A stretch of DNA of 64,000 nucleotides from Carboxylicivirga sediminis. GTDB lineage: Bacteria > Bacteroidota > Bacteroidia > Bacteroidales > Marinilabiliaceae. The notes under the pieces were generated by a model, which was not told the DNA's origin, did no database searches, and was given only the letters and a program-made list of their open reading frames with translations. Positions 28,545 through 37,684 of the stretch are shown one piece after another. A program made the translations under genes and the position numbers. The DNA is taken from positions 1 through 64,000 of the forward strand of contig NZ_JAGTAR010000030.1 of the NCBI RefSeq assembly GCF_018156225.1, in the 5' to 3' direction. Numbering within the stretch: position 1 is the first letter of the stretch; the number at the start of each line of letters is the position of its first letter.

Positions 28545-31106
28545 TTAATAGTATTTTTCTTTGATTGTATAAGCTCGTTGTGTCATATCTATGTTTTGTA
28601 ATATTTTAAGTTTTAAGTGTTCAGGATAGTTAGGGTGGTTGTTTAAAAAACGATGAGCAACATTGTAGGCTTCTTCAGATGAGTGCTTACCGAAACTACT
28701 GCCTAGCCAGCCGATGGGGAAGAAGATATCACCGGTTTGTTGTATCTCTTCCAGCAGTTGCAAAGTGGTTGGCAGGTAATGAACCGAATGGTTGGTGCGC
28801 AACGGATGATGCAGGTTGGCCAATGCACTTTGCACCCAGGCCTCTTTACTTCTGTTTTCAATTTTCGAAAGAGAAAGAAAAAATGCATCCCGATCGGCAG
28901 CATTAGGCGATAGTGAAGGCAACATAAAACTCAGTTTTTCTTTGTTGTGTTGGCTATTCAACAGTTCCACCGTTTCAGCTTGAAGTTCTTTGGAATCCTG
29001 GTATTCCTTGATGCTTAGTTGCGAGATAATGCGAATTTTATCATTATCACTCAATGTAATACCTTCTATATTGTATTTGCCAGTAAGTATCTGTGCCAAT
29101 TGTTCGTTTGCGTCTTCACTCATTGAAATGTTACTCCACAGCCTGAAAAGCGTTTTTTTGTTAGCAATGGTCTGTTGAGTTTCCACCAAGACCCATAATT
29201 CATTCTCAATTTTTGCTGATAAAGTATCCCACGATGTTTCTGGGATAAATTGCCAGAATACAGTTTGCAGCTGATTGGCATATTGACTTAGCATCAGCGG
29301 ATTTATTTCCTTTTTGATGGACTCCAATAGGTAATTTAGGAATTTATCAGGGTGAATGCTGCCATCCAGAAAGTTCTCATAGAGGTTGATGACTATTCGA
29401 CCTCTCAGTAATTCATCTTCTACCATATGCGAGTTATTGAGCCAATAGTTGATTTGAGGCGCTGTTAAGCGAACGAGTCCATAGCCTTTCTCGTCTGCCA
29501 GAAACAAGGTGTTGAGCTCTTCCGGATCTGTGTCGAGATTTATGCTGGCATCAAACATTTCGTACTCAAGCCTGATGGAGTCCTTCTGGATAATATTAAT
29601 GGCTTGTGGCCAATATGTTTTTGGGGATGCCAACTCAGGATGTTCGGCTACCTGGTTTAGTTGCCAGATGGTTTTTTCCTCTGCAGATGGTTCAAAATGA
29701 ATAATGGGTCTTCCGGCTTCGAATACCCAGGCATTGCTCCATACTTTTAGGTCGGTTTCAGTGTATTTGTCTATGCAGGCTATTAAATTATTCCACGATG
29801 CATTGCTAAAGGCATTGGTTTTAACATATTCGCGAATGCCTTGCTGCAGTTGAGCTTCACCAGCCATTTTTTCCAGCTGTTTCATGACGATGGGCGATTT
29901 ATGGTAGATGATGCCACCATAAAGTGTTCCTGCGTTTTGCAGGTTTTTCAGCTGTTGACCGATGGGGTTGGTACCTGCTGTTCTGTCAACCGCATAGGCA
30001 GCAGGGAAATGAGCCAGTAAAAAGCGAAGCTGATGATTCATCTCCGGAAACCATGGTTCTGTGATTTTATCAGCCATGTAATTGGCAAATACCTCTTTAA
30101 GCCAAACTTCATCGAACCAGGGCATGGTTACCAAGTCACCAAACCACATGTGGGCTGTTTCGTGGGCAATGAGGTTGGCACGGGCAAGTTCTTCGTTGCG
30201 TGTAGGATTTTCGTCCAGAAACAGTTTTTCTGAACGGTAGTAGGTGGCTCCCGGGTGTTCCATGCCGCCAAACTGAAAGGATGGAATGGCCACCAGGTTA
30301 TATGTGTCAAACGGGTAGTTGAAGTCGGTATAGTCTTCCAGCCAGTCAAGTGAAGCCAGGGTTTGCCTGAATACCTCTTCAATGTTTCTGTTGTACTTTG
30401 TGCTGTCATCCACCATGTGAAACAGGCCAATAGTCTTGTCCTTCCAATTAACCGAATCGAACTGGTATTGGCCGGCAGTGAATGCCCAAAGGTATGTGCT
30501 TATAGGTTGTGAAGTGGCAAACTCAAGCTGAATACGTCCCTCAGTAGCTTGTTTGGTGGTTGCTTGTCCGTTGGCAACACCAGTCCAGCCTTCGGGCAGG
30601 TCCATTTTAACTTCAAATGTGCCTTTAATGTCAGGCTGGTCAAAGCATGGTATAGCTGTGCGCGCACGGTCAGGTACAAAAAGTGCATAAAAATAGTCGG
30701 TGTTGCGATTCAGTGCTCCATCACCCAGTATGTATTTCACTTGTACTGTGTTGGCACCTTTTATTAACGATGACTTATGGAGTTGGATATGCTCGTTCTC
30801 AATTACTGGCGAAGGAATGGTATCCTCATTTATAATTAATTGCAAGAGTTGTTGGTCGTCTGCTTTAAAATCCAGATAGGTAGTCGTTCTTGAATTGAGG
30901 TTGAAACGGATGATTGAATGTCCGTCAATTGGCTCATCCTTATCTTCGGGTACAATTATTGAGAGTGTATAATTCAAATCGGATATATGCGCTTTGCGCT
31001 GTTTGGCTAAGCGCTGACTAACACCAGCTTCGGGTGCAGGTTTTTGGTAGATGTTACAATTGGTTAATACTAAACTCAAACTTAATAGTAGGATGGCGTG
31101 TTTCAT
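28545..31106 (-). CDS. M1 family aminopeptidase lipoprotein
   Basis: 853 residues with lipobox TNC (Cys near residue 17), so a membrane-anchored periplasmic or surface enzyme. The M1 catalytic core includes the exopeptidase motif FGGMEHPGATYYR (GxMEN-type but with His for Asn) and the zinc motif LIAHETAHMWFGDLVTMPWFDEVWLKE. The N-terminal beta domain (residues 40-230) and the C-terminal helical ERAP1-like domain (530-850) match the family order and length. It removes N-terminal residues from peptides. Monocistronic on the minus strand. Confidence 0.93.
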   Translation of the reverse strand: MKHAILLLSLSLVLTNCNIYQKPAPEAGVSQRLAKQRKAHISDLNYTLSIIVPEDKDEPIDGHSIIRFNLNSRTTTYLDFKADDQQLLQLIINEDTIPSPVIENEHIQLHKSSLIKGANTVQVKYILGDGALNRNTDYFYALFVPDRARTAIPCFDQPDIKGTFEVKMDLPEGWTGVANGQATTKQATEGRIQLEFATSQPISTYLWAFTAGQYQFDSVNWKDKTIGLFHMVDDSTKYNRNIEEVFRQTLASLDWLEDYTDFNYPFDTYNLVAIPSFQFGGMEHPGATYYRSEKLFLDENPTRNEELARANLIAHETAHMWFGDLVTMPWFDEVWLKEVFANYMADKITEPWFPEMNHQLRFLLAHFPAAYAVDRTAGTNPIGQQLKNLQNAGTLYGGIIYHKSPIVMKQLEKMAGEAQLQQGIREYVKTNAFSNASWNNLIACIDKYTETDLKVWSNAWVFEAGRPIIHFEPSAEEKTIWQLNQVAEHPELASPKTYWPQAINIIQKDSIRLEYEMFDASINLDTDPEELNTLFLADEKGYGLVRLTAPQINYWLNNSHMVEDELLRGRIVINLYENFLDGSIHPDKFLNYLLESIKKEINPLMLSQYANQLQTVFWQFIPETSWDTLSAKIENELWVLVETQQTIANKKTLFRLWSNISMSEDANEQLAQILTGKYNIEGITLSDNDKIRIISQLSIKEYQDSKELQAETVELLNSQHNKEKLSFMLPSLSPNAADRDAFFLSLSKIENRSKEAWVQSALANLHHPLRTNHSVHYLPTTLQLLEEIQQTGDIFFPIGWLGSSFGKHSSEEAYNVAHRFLNNHPNYPEHLKLKILQNIDMTQRAYTIKEKYY

Positions 31107-31291
31107 GTTGTAACGAATTATTGCATCTAAAAATAAACAATCGCTACGGAATTAACTGAGGGTTTGACAAAACTCAGTTAAAAAAGCCAAAATAATGGCC
31201 CGGAGTTTGAAGAAAATATACCTAAGACAACTGAATAATTTATTATAATTACATTTGGATAAGTATGATTGAAATTAATAAAACTAAGCCT

Positions 31292-31873
31292 ATGAAATAT
31301 TGGTTAAGCATTGCTCTTGTGGCCTTGTTGGTTAGTGGATGTTCCGGTATAAAAACCACACACGATTACGATACATCTGTTGATTTTAAGCAGTTTTCAA
31401 GCTATTCTTTTTATGGATGGGATAAAAATACCACAGAGGATTTAAACTCGCTGGATCGGAAGCGTATCGAAGCGGCCTTTGCCGATGAATTCGCCAAGCG
31501 CGGACTGCAGGAGATTGAAAAAGGACAGGGAGCCGATTTAATTGTTAGTTTGTATCTGGTCAACGAAGAGCGAAAGCAACGCACAACAACCAACACAGTT
31601 AATCCTAATGTGAGTGTGTATGTAGGGTTTGGAGGCTATTATGGCTACGGCCCAGGATGGGGCTATGGTCCGGGTTGGGGAGGCTACTCTACCACCTATG
31701 TCACTGAAACTGATTATCAGGTAGGCACCCTAATTTGCTCGATCTACGATGCAGAGAAGAAACAATTGATATGGGAGAGTGCTGCTAGCAAAACGATTGA
31801 TGAAAATCCGCAGTTACGCAAAAAAAGTATTCCATACGTAGTAAGGGCAATTATGCGTAAGTATCCCAAGTAA
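31292..31873 (+). CDS. DUF4136 domain lipoprotein
   Basis: 193 residues from the ATG at 31292, which opens a lipoprotein signal with lipobox VSGC; the frame extends nine residues upstream without signal character. The mature region begins TTHDYDTSVDFKQFSSYSF, the DUF4136 signature, and contains a Gly/Tyr-rich stretch (GYYGYGPGWGYGPGWGG) before a C-terminal part VGTLICSIYDAEKKQLIWE. A TACATTTG -7-like box is at 31250-31257. The family is widespread in envelopes, with unknown function. A terminator follows. Confidence 0.88.
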   Translation: MKYWLSIALVALLVSGCSGIKTTHDYDTSVDFKQFSSYSFYGWDKNTTEDLNSLDRKRIEAAFADEFAKRGLQEIEKGQGADLIVSLYLVNEERKQRTTTNTVNPNVSVYVGFGGYYGYGPGWGYGPGWGGYSTTYVTETDYQVGTLICSIYDAEKKQLIWESAASKTIDENPQLRKKSIPYVVRAIMRKYPK

Positions 31874-31903
31874 GTATTGTTTTTAAGTGATATAATTAAT
31901 AAG

Positions 31904-31933
31904 AAGGAGCATTTTTTTAATGCTCCTTTTTTA
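31904..31933 (+). terminator. Terminator after the DUF4136 gene
   Basis: AAGGAGCATT (31904-31913) pairs with AATGCTCCTT (31919-31928) and is followed by T-rich DNA. Confidence 0.9.
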
Positions 31934-31973
31934 TTGTGTTATATTCTTGTATATGAGTAATATGGTGGTTTTA

Positions 31974-32038
31974 AACTTATTTTTAAATAATAAAACGTAA
32001 AAATAAGTTGATAAACTTAAATATAAGTTGTAGGTTTG
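31974..32038 (+). promoter_or_regulatory. BlaI-type operator/promoter of the blaI-M56 pair
   Basis: Four AACTT/AAGTT half-sites lie within 56 bp (31974, 32005, 32014, 32025). AACTTATTTTTA (31974-31985) and TAAAAATAAGTT (31998-32009) are a perfect 12-bp inverted repeat. TAAGTT-gata-AACTTA (32004-32019) is a second one. The latter covers a GTTG -33-like element (32007-32010), 20 bp before the -7 box TAGGTTTG (32031-32038). A dimeric repressor bound here would block the promoter, fitting autoregulation by the BlaI-like protein. Confidence 0.6.
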
Positions 32039-32067
32039 AAATGCTGATTAACTAACTTGGTATATCG

Positions 32068-32439
32068 ATGATTACTTTAACAAAAGCAGAAGAGAAAATA
32101 ATGAAGCTTCTTTGGGAGCTGGAGAAAGGTTTTATTAAAGATATTATTGCCCAAATGCCTGAACCTAAACCGCCTTATAATAGTGTTTCGACCATTGTAA
32201 GGGTTTTGGTAAAAAAAGAAGTGGTTGGATTCAACAAGTACGGTGGCACATACGAGTATTATCCTTTAATTTCGAAAGAAGAATATCGTAAAAGCCAGTT
32301 GGGGAGTCTGGTGAAAGGCTACTTTAATAACTCATTGTCGCAGGTGGTGAATTTCTTTTCTGAAAATAAAAATCTGAAAATCGAAGAAGTTAATGAAGCA
32401 ATAAAAATGCTTGAAGAGCTTAAAAAGAAGCAACAATGA
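32068..32439 (+). CDS. BlaI/MecI/CopY family transcriptional repressor
   Basis: 123-residue winged-helix repressor. The DNA-binding part shows LTKAEEKIMKLLWELEKGFIKDII and PPYNSVSTIVRVLVKKEVVGF, typical of BlaI/MecI, followed by the dimerisation helices. Such repressors dissociate when cleaved in response to a partner M56 membrane protease. Its stop overlaps the start of that partner gene in ATGA. Palindromic sites cover its promoter. No beta-lactamase gene is adjacent, so the signal need not be a beta-lactam. Confidence 0.92.
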   Translation: MITLTKAEEKIMKLLWELEKGFIKDIIAQMPEPKPPYNSVSTIVRVLVKKEVVGFNKYGGTYEYYPLISKEEYRKSQLGSLVKGYFNNSLSQVVNFFSENKNLKIEEVNEAIKMLEELKKKQQ

Positions 32440-34145
32440 CACGTTTTCTGATATATCTGTTCGAGAGTGGTTTGTGCCTTACTTTGTTTTATTCAGGCTA
32501 CATTCTTTTCTTCCGAAAGGAAACCTACTTTACCTTCAACCGCATTTATTTAATGCTGTCAATGATTTTAGCCTTATTGCTGCCATTAACGCCGGTGCAG
32601 TTTTCGGTTGATAATTCGGATTTCTTTGGGATAACACTTAATAGAATAAGTGAATTCAGAAACTATTATGAAGAACTTATTTTAATGACAGAACCTGCCT
32701 TTAGAGTTGCAGAACCTGAAGTTTTAAATAATACCATTGCCCCAGCTACTCCGATGCCAGTTGGAACTGCCGGAGTTGTTGAGTCTTCTTTTAGTTGGTC
32801 AAGCCTGATATTTTACACTTACATTATCGGTTTGCTCTTCTTTGCGATACGTCTTTTGATGTTACTAATTAACCTTTACCTGATTATACGCAGAAACAAA
32901 GTGGTTCAATACGAAGGTTTTTCCATTGTGTTGATTAATGAAGAAAGCCCATCCTTTTCGTTTCTCAGATGGATTTTTGTGAATAAAGAGGTACTGAAGG
33001 AAGAAGAATTTGAGCAAGTTATAGCACATGAAAAAGTTCATGTGAAGCATAAACATACCGTGGACTTACTATTGGCGCATATCATCACGATATTTCAATG
33101 GTTTAATCCACTCACATGGCGCATACAGAAATCGATTAAGACATGTCACGAGTACATTGCCGACCGGCAAGTAATTGACCAGGGGCATGAGTTATTCGAT
33201 TATCAGTCTCTATTACTGAGTCAGTTAATCAGCATTCGCTCAGTAGAGCTGGTCAATAACTTTAATTTATTATCAATTAAAAAACGAATTGCCATGATGA
33301 ATAAAATAAAATCCGGACTAAGGGCACAATTAAAAGCACTGTTAGTATTTCCATTGCTTATTGTTGCATTTTTCTTTTTTGCCAATATGACGCACAGGCA
33401 GGAGAAAATACCTGTTATTACTGAATCATCTGATTCAGAGTTTGCACTTGAGCGTCAGGGAATTGATATTCCGGTTGCCAAATCAGTAAAAGTTTATGAC
33501 TATTCATTTGTTCGTTTTAATATACAATTGTCTGATAAGGGGTGTTTTGTAAAAGGTCAAAAAACGAATATTGATAAACTCGGAACGAAACTAGCTCATA
33601 TGCAGGCTCCGGCATCCAAAGATGTAAACAAGATGTCTATTCTGCTAGAGATTGATAAGTCAGCAAAGATGAAAGAAGTGGACAAGCTTAAAACCGCTCT
33701 TCGTGAAAATGATTTATTAAAGATTGGCTATTTGGCTAAAGCCGATGAGTCAACCGGAATAGAAGGCAGTGAAACAGCCTTGTTTAACTTGTTGCCGCCT
33801 AAAGAGGCAAAGATGTTTGAGTCGGAAGATTTGGATAGGCAAGGAATTAAGCTGTTTAAGATAAAATATTCGTCGAGTGCCAGTTTGAAAGAAACGGCCA
33901 AGCAGTTGCATAAGCATGTAATGACAAATAAGAAGTACGTAATGCTATACGAATACAGTAATGCAACCACCTACAATGAATACATTCAGACGCTGGACAT
34001 GGTTTATTCCACCATTTGGAATATACGCAAAGAGCACGCTTTTTTTGAAGGCCTGAATTATGATTCGTTAACCAAGGAGCAAGAAATAATGCTGCGCAAG
34101 AAATTCCCTTTAACTTTGACCATGAAGAACGTGGATGAAGAATAA
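32436..34145 (+). CDS. M56 family membrane metallopeptidase (BlaR1-like) with non-PBP C-terminus
   Basis: 569 residues. Membrane segments lie near residues 2-20, 34-55 and 125-150. The zinc motif VIAHEKVHVKHKH (HExxH) is near residue 195 and a further membrane segment (LLVFPLLIVAFFFFA) near residue 300. The final 245 residues are predicted extracytoplasmic and do not show the SxxK, SxN or KTG motifs of the BlaR1 penicillin sensor; they are of unknown type. Overlaps the BlaI-like gene by 4 bp. It should act as the protease that relieves repression upon an envelope signal of unknown nature. Confidence 0.88.
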   Translation: MTRFLIYLFESGLCLTLFYSGYILFFRKETYFTFNRIYLMLSMILALLLPLTPVQFSVDNSDFFGITLNRISEFRNYYEELILMTEPAFRVAEPEVLNNTIAPATPMPVGTAGVVESSFSWSSLIFYTYIIGLLFFAIRLLMLLINLYLIIRRNKVVQYEGFSIVLINEESPSFSFLRWIFVNKEVLKEEEFEQVIAHEKVHVKHKHTVDLLLAHIITIFQWFNPLTWRIQKSIKTCHEYIADRQVIDQGHELFDYQSLLLSQLISIRSVELVNNFNLLSIKKRIAMMNKIKSGLRAQLKALLVFPLLIVAFFFFANMTHRQEKIPVITESSDSEFALERQGIDIPVAKSVKVYDYSFVRFNIQLSDKGCFVKGQKTNIDKLGTKLAHMQAPASKDVNKMSILLEIDKSAKMKEVDKLKTALRENDLLKIGYLAKADESTGIEGSETALFNLLPPKEAKMFESEDLDRQGIKLFKIKYSSSASLKETAKQLHKHVMTNKKYVMLYEYSNATTYNEYIQTLDMVYSTIWNIRKEHAFFEGLNYDSLTKEQEIMLRKKFPLTLTMKNVDEE

Positions 34146-34168
34146 TCATAATGATTTGTAAGAAATGT

Positions 34169-34196
34169 TGGCCCGGTGTAATGCCGGGCTTTTTAT
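34169..34196 (+). terminator. Terminator after the M56 gene
   Basis: GCCCGG (34171-34176) and CCGGGC (34184-34189) stem followed by a T run. Confidence 0.85.
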
Positions 34197-34308
34197 TTAT
34201 TAGAATTAGAGCTTATTTCTTCCTTAGGCAGTGCGATTTTATTACATTTGAGATGACTTGACTAAAAAAACTATTCGGAGCGAATAATTAATTAATACAT
34301 CATAATTT

Positions 34309-35304
34309 ATGGCATCTAACCAATTTGATCTCAACTCCTCCAGTGGACTGCTTGAGAAACTACTAAAAAACATCCGGTCGGTGGGGCTTATCCTTCTTGT
34401 AGCCTTTGTCGCCTGGACAGCTTTCTTCACGGTCGACCCGGAGGAAGTCGGCGTAATTGTGCGTTTTGGTAAATATGTAAGAACTGTTGAGCCGGGCCTG
34501 AATTACAAAATTCCTTTGGCAGAGTCGGTTTATAAAGTGGCTGTGGAGCGTCAGCAGAAGATGGAGTTTGGATTCCGCACAGCCAGGGCAGGAGTTAAAA
34601 CATCTTACTCCAGTAAAGGCAGTATTGAAGAATCATTAATGCTAACTGGAGACCTGAATCTGGCAGATGTGGAATGGGTGGTACAATATCGGATTGATAA
34701 TCCGTACAATTACCTGTTTAAGGTAAGAAATCCCGAGGTGACTCTAAGAGATATTTCAGAATCAGCTATGAGGCAGATTGTTGGTGACCGAACTGTAAAT
34801 GAGGTTTTAACTGTTGGTCGTGCCGAAATTAGCGCCAGGTTGCAGGAATTAATGCAGCGCATCTGTCGCGAGTATTCAATTGGCGTAAAAATAGAGCAGG
34901 TGGTGTTGCAGGATGTTAATCCGCCAGAGCCCGTTAAAGCAGCATTTAATGCGGTGAATGAAGCGCAACAGGAAAAGGAAACCTTAATCAATCAGGCAAA
35001 GGCTGAATATAATAAGGTGATTCCAAAGGCTGCGGGTCAGGCAAAGGAAACGATACAGATGGCTGAAGGCTACGCTACTGAGCGTGTGAATAATGCAAAA
35101 GGTGATGTGGCGCGTTTCAATGCTTTGTACGAAGAATATGTAAAAGCGCCGGAAGTAACACGTCGTCGCATATATTTGGAGACAATGGAAGACGTTATTC
35201 CGCGTTTAGGTCAAAAAATTATTACTGATCAGAATGGTAGCAATGTATTACCACTTTTGCAAATGCAGCTTTCACAACAAAAATCAGCTAACAATGGACA
35301 ATAA
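34309..35304 (+). CDS. hflK: HflK-like SPFH membrane protein
   Basis: 331 residues. One N-terminal membrane segment (about 25-42, GLILLVAFVAWTAFF) is followed by the band-7/SPFH domain starting VDPEEVGVIVRFGKYVRTVEPGLNYKIPL. A charged helical region (QAKAEYNKVIPKAAGQAKETIQMAEGYATERV) typical of HflK comes next. With HflC it forms the membrane cage that surrounds and modulates the FtsH protease. Its 3' end overlaps hflC by 11 bp. TACATTTG at 34243-34250 is the likely -7 box. Confidence 0.92.
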   Translation: MASNQFDLNSSSGLLEKLLKNIRSVGLILLVAFVAWTAFFTVDPEEVGVIVRFGKYVRTVEPGLNYKIPLAESVYKVAVERQQKMEFGFRTARAGVKTSYSSKGSIEESLMLTGDLNLADVEWVVQYRIDNPYNYLFKVRNPEVTLRDISESAMRQIVGDRTVNEVLTVGRAEISARLQELMQRICREYSIGVKIEQVVLQDVNPPEPVKAAFNAVNEAQQEKETLINQAKAEYNKVIPKAAGQAKETIQMAEGYATERVNNAKGDVARFNALYEEYVKAPEVTRRRIYLETMEDVIPRLGQKIITDQNGSNVLPLLQMQLSQQKSANNGQ

Positions 35305-36238
35305 GAAAACCATCATATTTATAATTCTCGGTGCTATAGCTTTGTTTTTCTTTTCACAAGGAGCATACATAGTTAATGAAACCGAGCAGGTTGTAGTCAC
35401 TCAGTTTGGTAAACCGGTGGGTGATGCCATTACCACGCCCGGCATGAAATTTAAAATACCGTTTATCCAAACAACACATTTCTTTGATAAGCGTTACCTG
35501 GAGTGGGATGGCGACCCTAATCAGGTGCCTACCAAGGACAAGAAGTTTATATTTGTGGATACATATGCACGCTGGCAGATAACTGATCCATTGCAGTTTT
35601 ATAAGCGTATGACTAATGAGCGCAGTGCCTACTCTCGCCTTGATGATATATTGGATGGCGAAACACGTAATTTCATAGCCAAGCATAATATTGAAGAGGC
35701 AGTTCGCTCAAGTAATCGTACGCCTGTTTCATCAGGTGTTGTTGGCGAAATGATTGGTGATAGCTTAATGACTATTTCTATTGGTCGTGATAAGATCCAG
35801 GAAATGATTCAAAAGGCCTCTAACGAACAAGCCAAGGAGTTGGGTATTGCTATACTGGATTTCCGCATTAAACGTATCAACTATGTGGAAGAGGTACAAA
35901 CACAGGTGTATGAGCGCATGAAAAGTGAGCGCTACCGAATTGCCGATAAATTTAAGTCAGAAGGGCAGGGAGAAGCATCCCGCATCAACGGAGAAAAAGA
36001 CAGGGAGCTGAAAACCATTGTTTCCGAGGCTTATAAAACAGCAGAGGAAATTAAAGGTAAGGCCGATGCTCAGGCTGCTGCCATCTATTCAGCCGCCTAC
36101 GATAAGTCCGCTCAATCGCGCCAGTTGTATAGCTTCATTAAGTCAATGGAAGCCTACGAAAAGACCTTTGATAATCAAACGCACATTATACTTTCAACAG
36201 ATAGTGAATTTTATAAATATCTGCGAGAAATGAAATAG
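35294..36238 (+). CDS. hflC: HflC-like SPFH membrane protein
   Basis: 314 residues from the ATG at 35294, inside the end of hflK (11-bp overlap), with an immediate membrane segment (KTIIFIILGAIALFFFS). The SPFH domain begins NETEQVVVTQFGKPVGD and contains LEWDGDPNQVPTKDKKFIFVDTYARWQI, characteristic of HflC. The C-terminal helix carries GEASRINGEKDRELKTI. The longer open frame to 35234 lies wholly in hflK and is rejected. Partner of HflK in control of FtsH proteolysis. Confidence 0.95.
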   Translation: MDNKKTIIFIILGAIALFFFSQGAYIVNETEQVVVTQFGKPVGDAITTPGMKFKIPFIQTTHFFDKRYLEWDGDPNQVPTKDKKFIFVDTYARWQITDPLQFYKRMTNERSAYSRLDDILDGETRNFIAKHNIEEAVRSSNRTPVSSGVVGEMIGDSLMTISIGRDKIQEMIQKASNEQAKELGIAILDFRIKRINYVEEVQTQVYERMKSERYRIADKFKSEGQGEASRINGEKDRELKTIVSEAYKTAEEIKGKADAQAAAIYSAAYDKSAQSRQLYSFIKSMEAYEKTFDNQTHIILSTDSEFYKYLREMK

Positions 36239-36262
36239 CGTTAAGTATTTAATAACTGATAG

Positions 36263-36297
36263 AAGCCTGCTTTGATTAATCTCTGGCAGGCTTTTTT
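36263..36297. terminator. Terminator between hflC and the NhaC-like gene
   Basis: AAGCCTGC (36263-36270) pairs with GCAGGCTT (36286-36293), with a T run on the plus strand. The stop codon of the converging antiporter gene lies in the loop. Confidence 0.8.
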
Positions 36298-37559
36298 ATT
36301 AAGATAGATATAAGTACCGTTGCGCCCATCAGGTAGGGGTAGAACAAATAGCCCATAATATCGAAAGGACTTAGTGCGCCTGCTGCAAGGCCGACAGCTG
36401 CTAATATTTGGGCGCCATAGGGTAAACTTCCCTGCACAAAGCATGAGGCAGTATCCATCAAGCTCGCTGAGCGTTTGCCTTTAATATTGAATTTGTCAGC
36501 AATTTTTTTGACCAATGGACCAGCCATTAAAATGGCGATGGTATTGTTGGCTGTAAAAATATTCACCACCCCAGTAAGCAGTGTGATGCTAAATTCGGCG
36601 CCTTTTGTACTTTTCGTGCGTTTGCCAATGTGACTGATAATATAGTCGATGCCTCCATTGGTTCGCACAACTTCAACAATACCCCCTACCAGCAAAGACA
36701 CTAATACAATTTCGGCCATACCCAGCATGCCATCACTGGCCGAAGAAAAGAAAGACCATGCGTTGTAATCACCAATAGCCATGCCAATACCTCCTGCCAG
36801 CAAAATACCAATGGACAGTACTAAAAACACATTCATTCCCATAATAGCAGCTATAAGAACAGCTAAGTAAGGAGTCACTTTTAAATAATCTATCCATGTG
36901 ATAGTGGCGGTGTGTTGAGCGTCTGAAGAAGGTATTAAAATATAAGCCGTTATGGATATTAAGGCTGCCGGCAATACCAGTTTGATATTGGCCTTAAACT
37001 TGTCTTTCATACTACAGTTCTGTGTTCGCGCAGCTGCTATGGTGGTGTCTGATATCATTGACAGGTTATCACCAAACATAGCACCGCCTATGGCTGCTCC
37101 AACGGCTATGGCAGCGTTTACTTCAATAGCTTCGGCTAAACCTATAGCTACAGGAGTGAGTGCAACTACAGTGCCAACAGAAGTACCAACAGCTAATGAA
37201 ATAAAACAGCCGATTATGAACAGGCCGGCCAGCAGAATTTCTTGCGGTAAGAAATGTAATCCGATGTCCACCGTTGCATCCACTGCGCCAATTTCTTTAG
37301 CCACATTGGCAAAAGCACCGGCCAGGATAAAGATACCGCACATCAGCATTATGCCTGACTGCCCCATGCCTTTGGTAAATACATCAATTTTTTGAACTGT
37401 TTTTTGTCCGGGAGCCATTACAATAGCGATGACGGAAGCTATAATAAATGGAATTAGTATAGGTAGCTTATAAAAATCCCCACTAATCCAACCTGGTATT
37501 AGGTAAACAAATAAAAAGACGATAATGGGCAATAGTGCCAGTGATTGCTTGGTTTTCAT
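36276..37559 (-). CDS. NhaC-type Na+/H+ antiporter family protein
   Basis: 427 residues from the ATG at 37559; an upstream start at 37604 is unlikely because a TAGTTTTG promoter box (37591-37584) lies inside that extension. Eleven to twelve membrane segments are expected. Family-like stretches include GTSVGTVVALTPVAIGLAEA, GGAMFGDNLSMISDTTIAAARTQ (the conserved GD-NLS...SDTT signature of NhaC/ion transporter superfamily proteins) and SCFVQGSLPYGAQIL. Probably exchanges Na+ or a small organic anion against protons; substrate not proven. Confidence 0.88.
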   Translation of the reverse strand: MKTKQSLALLPIIVFLFVYLIPGWISGDFYKLPILIPFIIASVIAIVMAPGQKTVQKIDVFTKGMGQSGIMLMCGIFILAGAFANVAKEIGAVDATVDIGLHFLPQEILLAGLFIIGCFISLAVGTSVGTVVALTPVAIGLAEAIEVNAAIAVGAAIGGAMFGDNLSMISDTTIAAARTQNCSMKDKFKANIKLVLPAALISITAYILIPSSDAQHTATITWIDYLKVTPYLAVLIAAIMGMNVFLVLSIGILLAGGIGMAIGDYNAWSFFSSASDGMLGMAEIVLVSLLVGGIVEVVRTNGGIDYIISHIGKRTKSTKGAEFSITLLTGVVNIFTANNTIAILMAGPLVKKIADKFNIKGKRSASLMDTASCFVQGSLPYGAQILAAVGLAAGALSPFDIMGYLFYPYLMGATVLISILIKKPARD

Positions 37560-37640
37560 GTATATGGTTTTTGTTTTGCGGTGCAAAACTATAAAAATGC
37601 CCAATAACCATTGTTGTTAATTATAAAACTTATTGGTCTG

Positions 37641-37670
37641 TTAACATGTTTTAAGTGGCATATAGCTAAC
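37641..37670 (+). promoter_or_regulatory. Possible ECF-type promoter of the second sigma gene
   Basis: TTAACA (37641-37646), 16 bp, TAGCTAAC (37663-37670), 15 bp before the sigma gene. The CTAAC end and 16-bp spacing match the promoter in front of the EKCG-repeat gene, but the other bases differ. It would imply autoregulation. Confidence 0.3.
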
Positions 37671-37684
37671 AACATATAAAAAAT

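Noticed and set aside
32068-34145. Classical blaI-blaR1 beta-lactam resistance operon
   Set aside because: No beta-lactamase gene adjoins it and the sensor part lacks penicillin-binding motifs.
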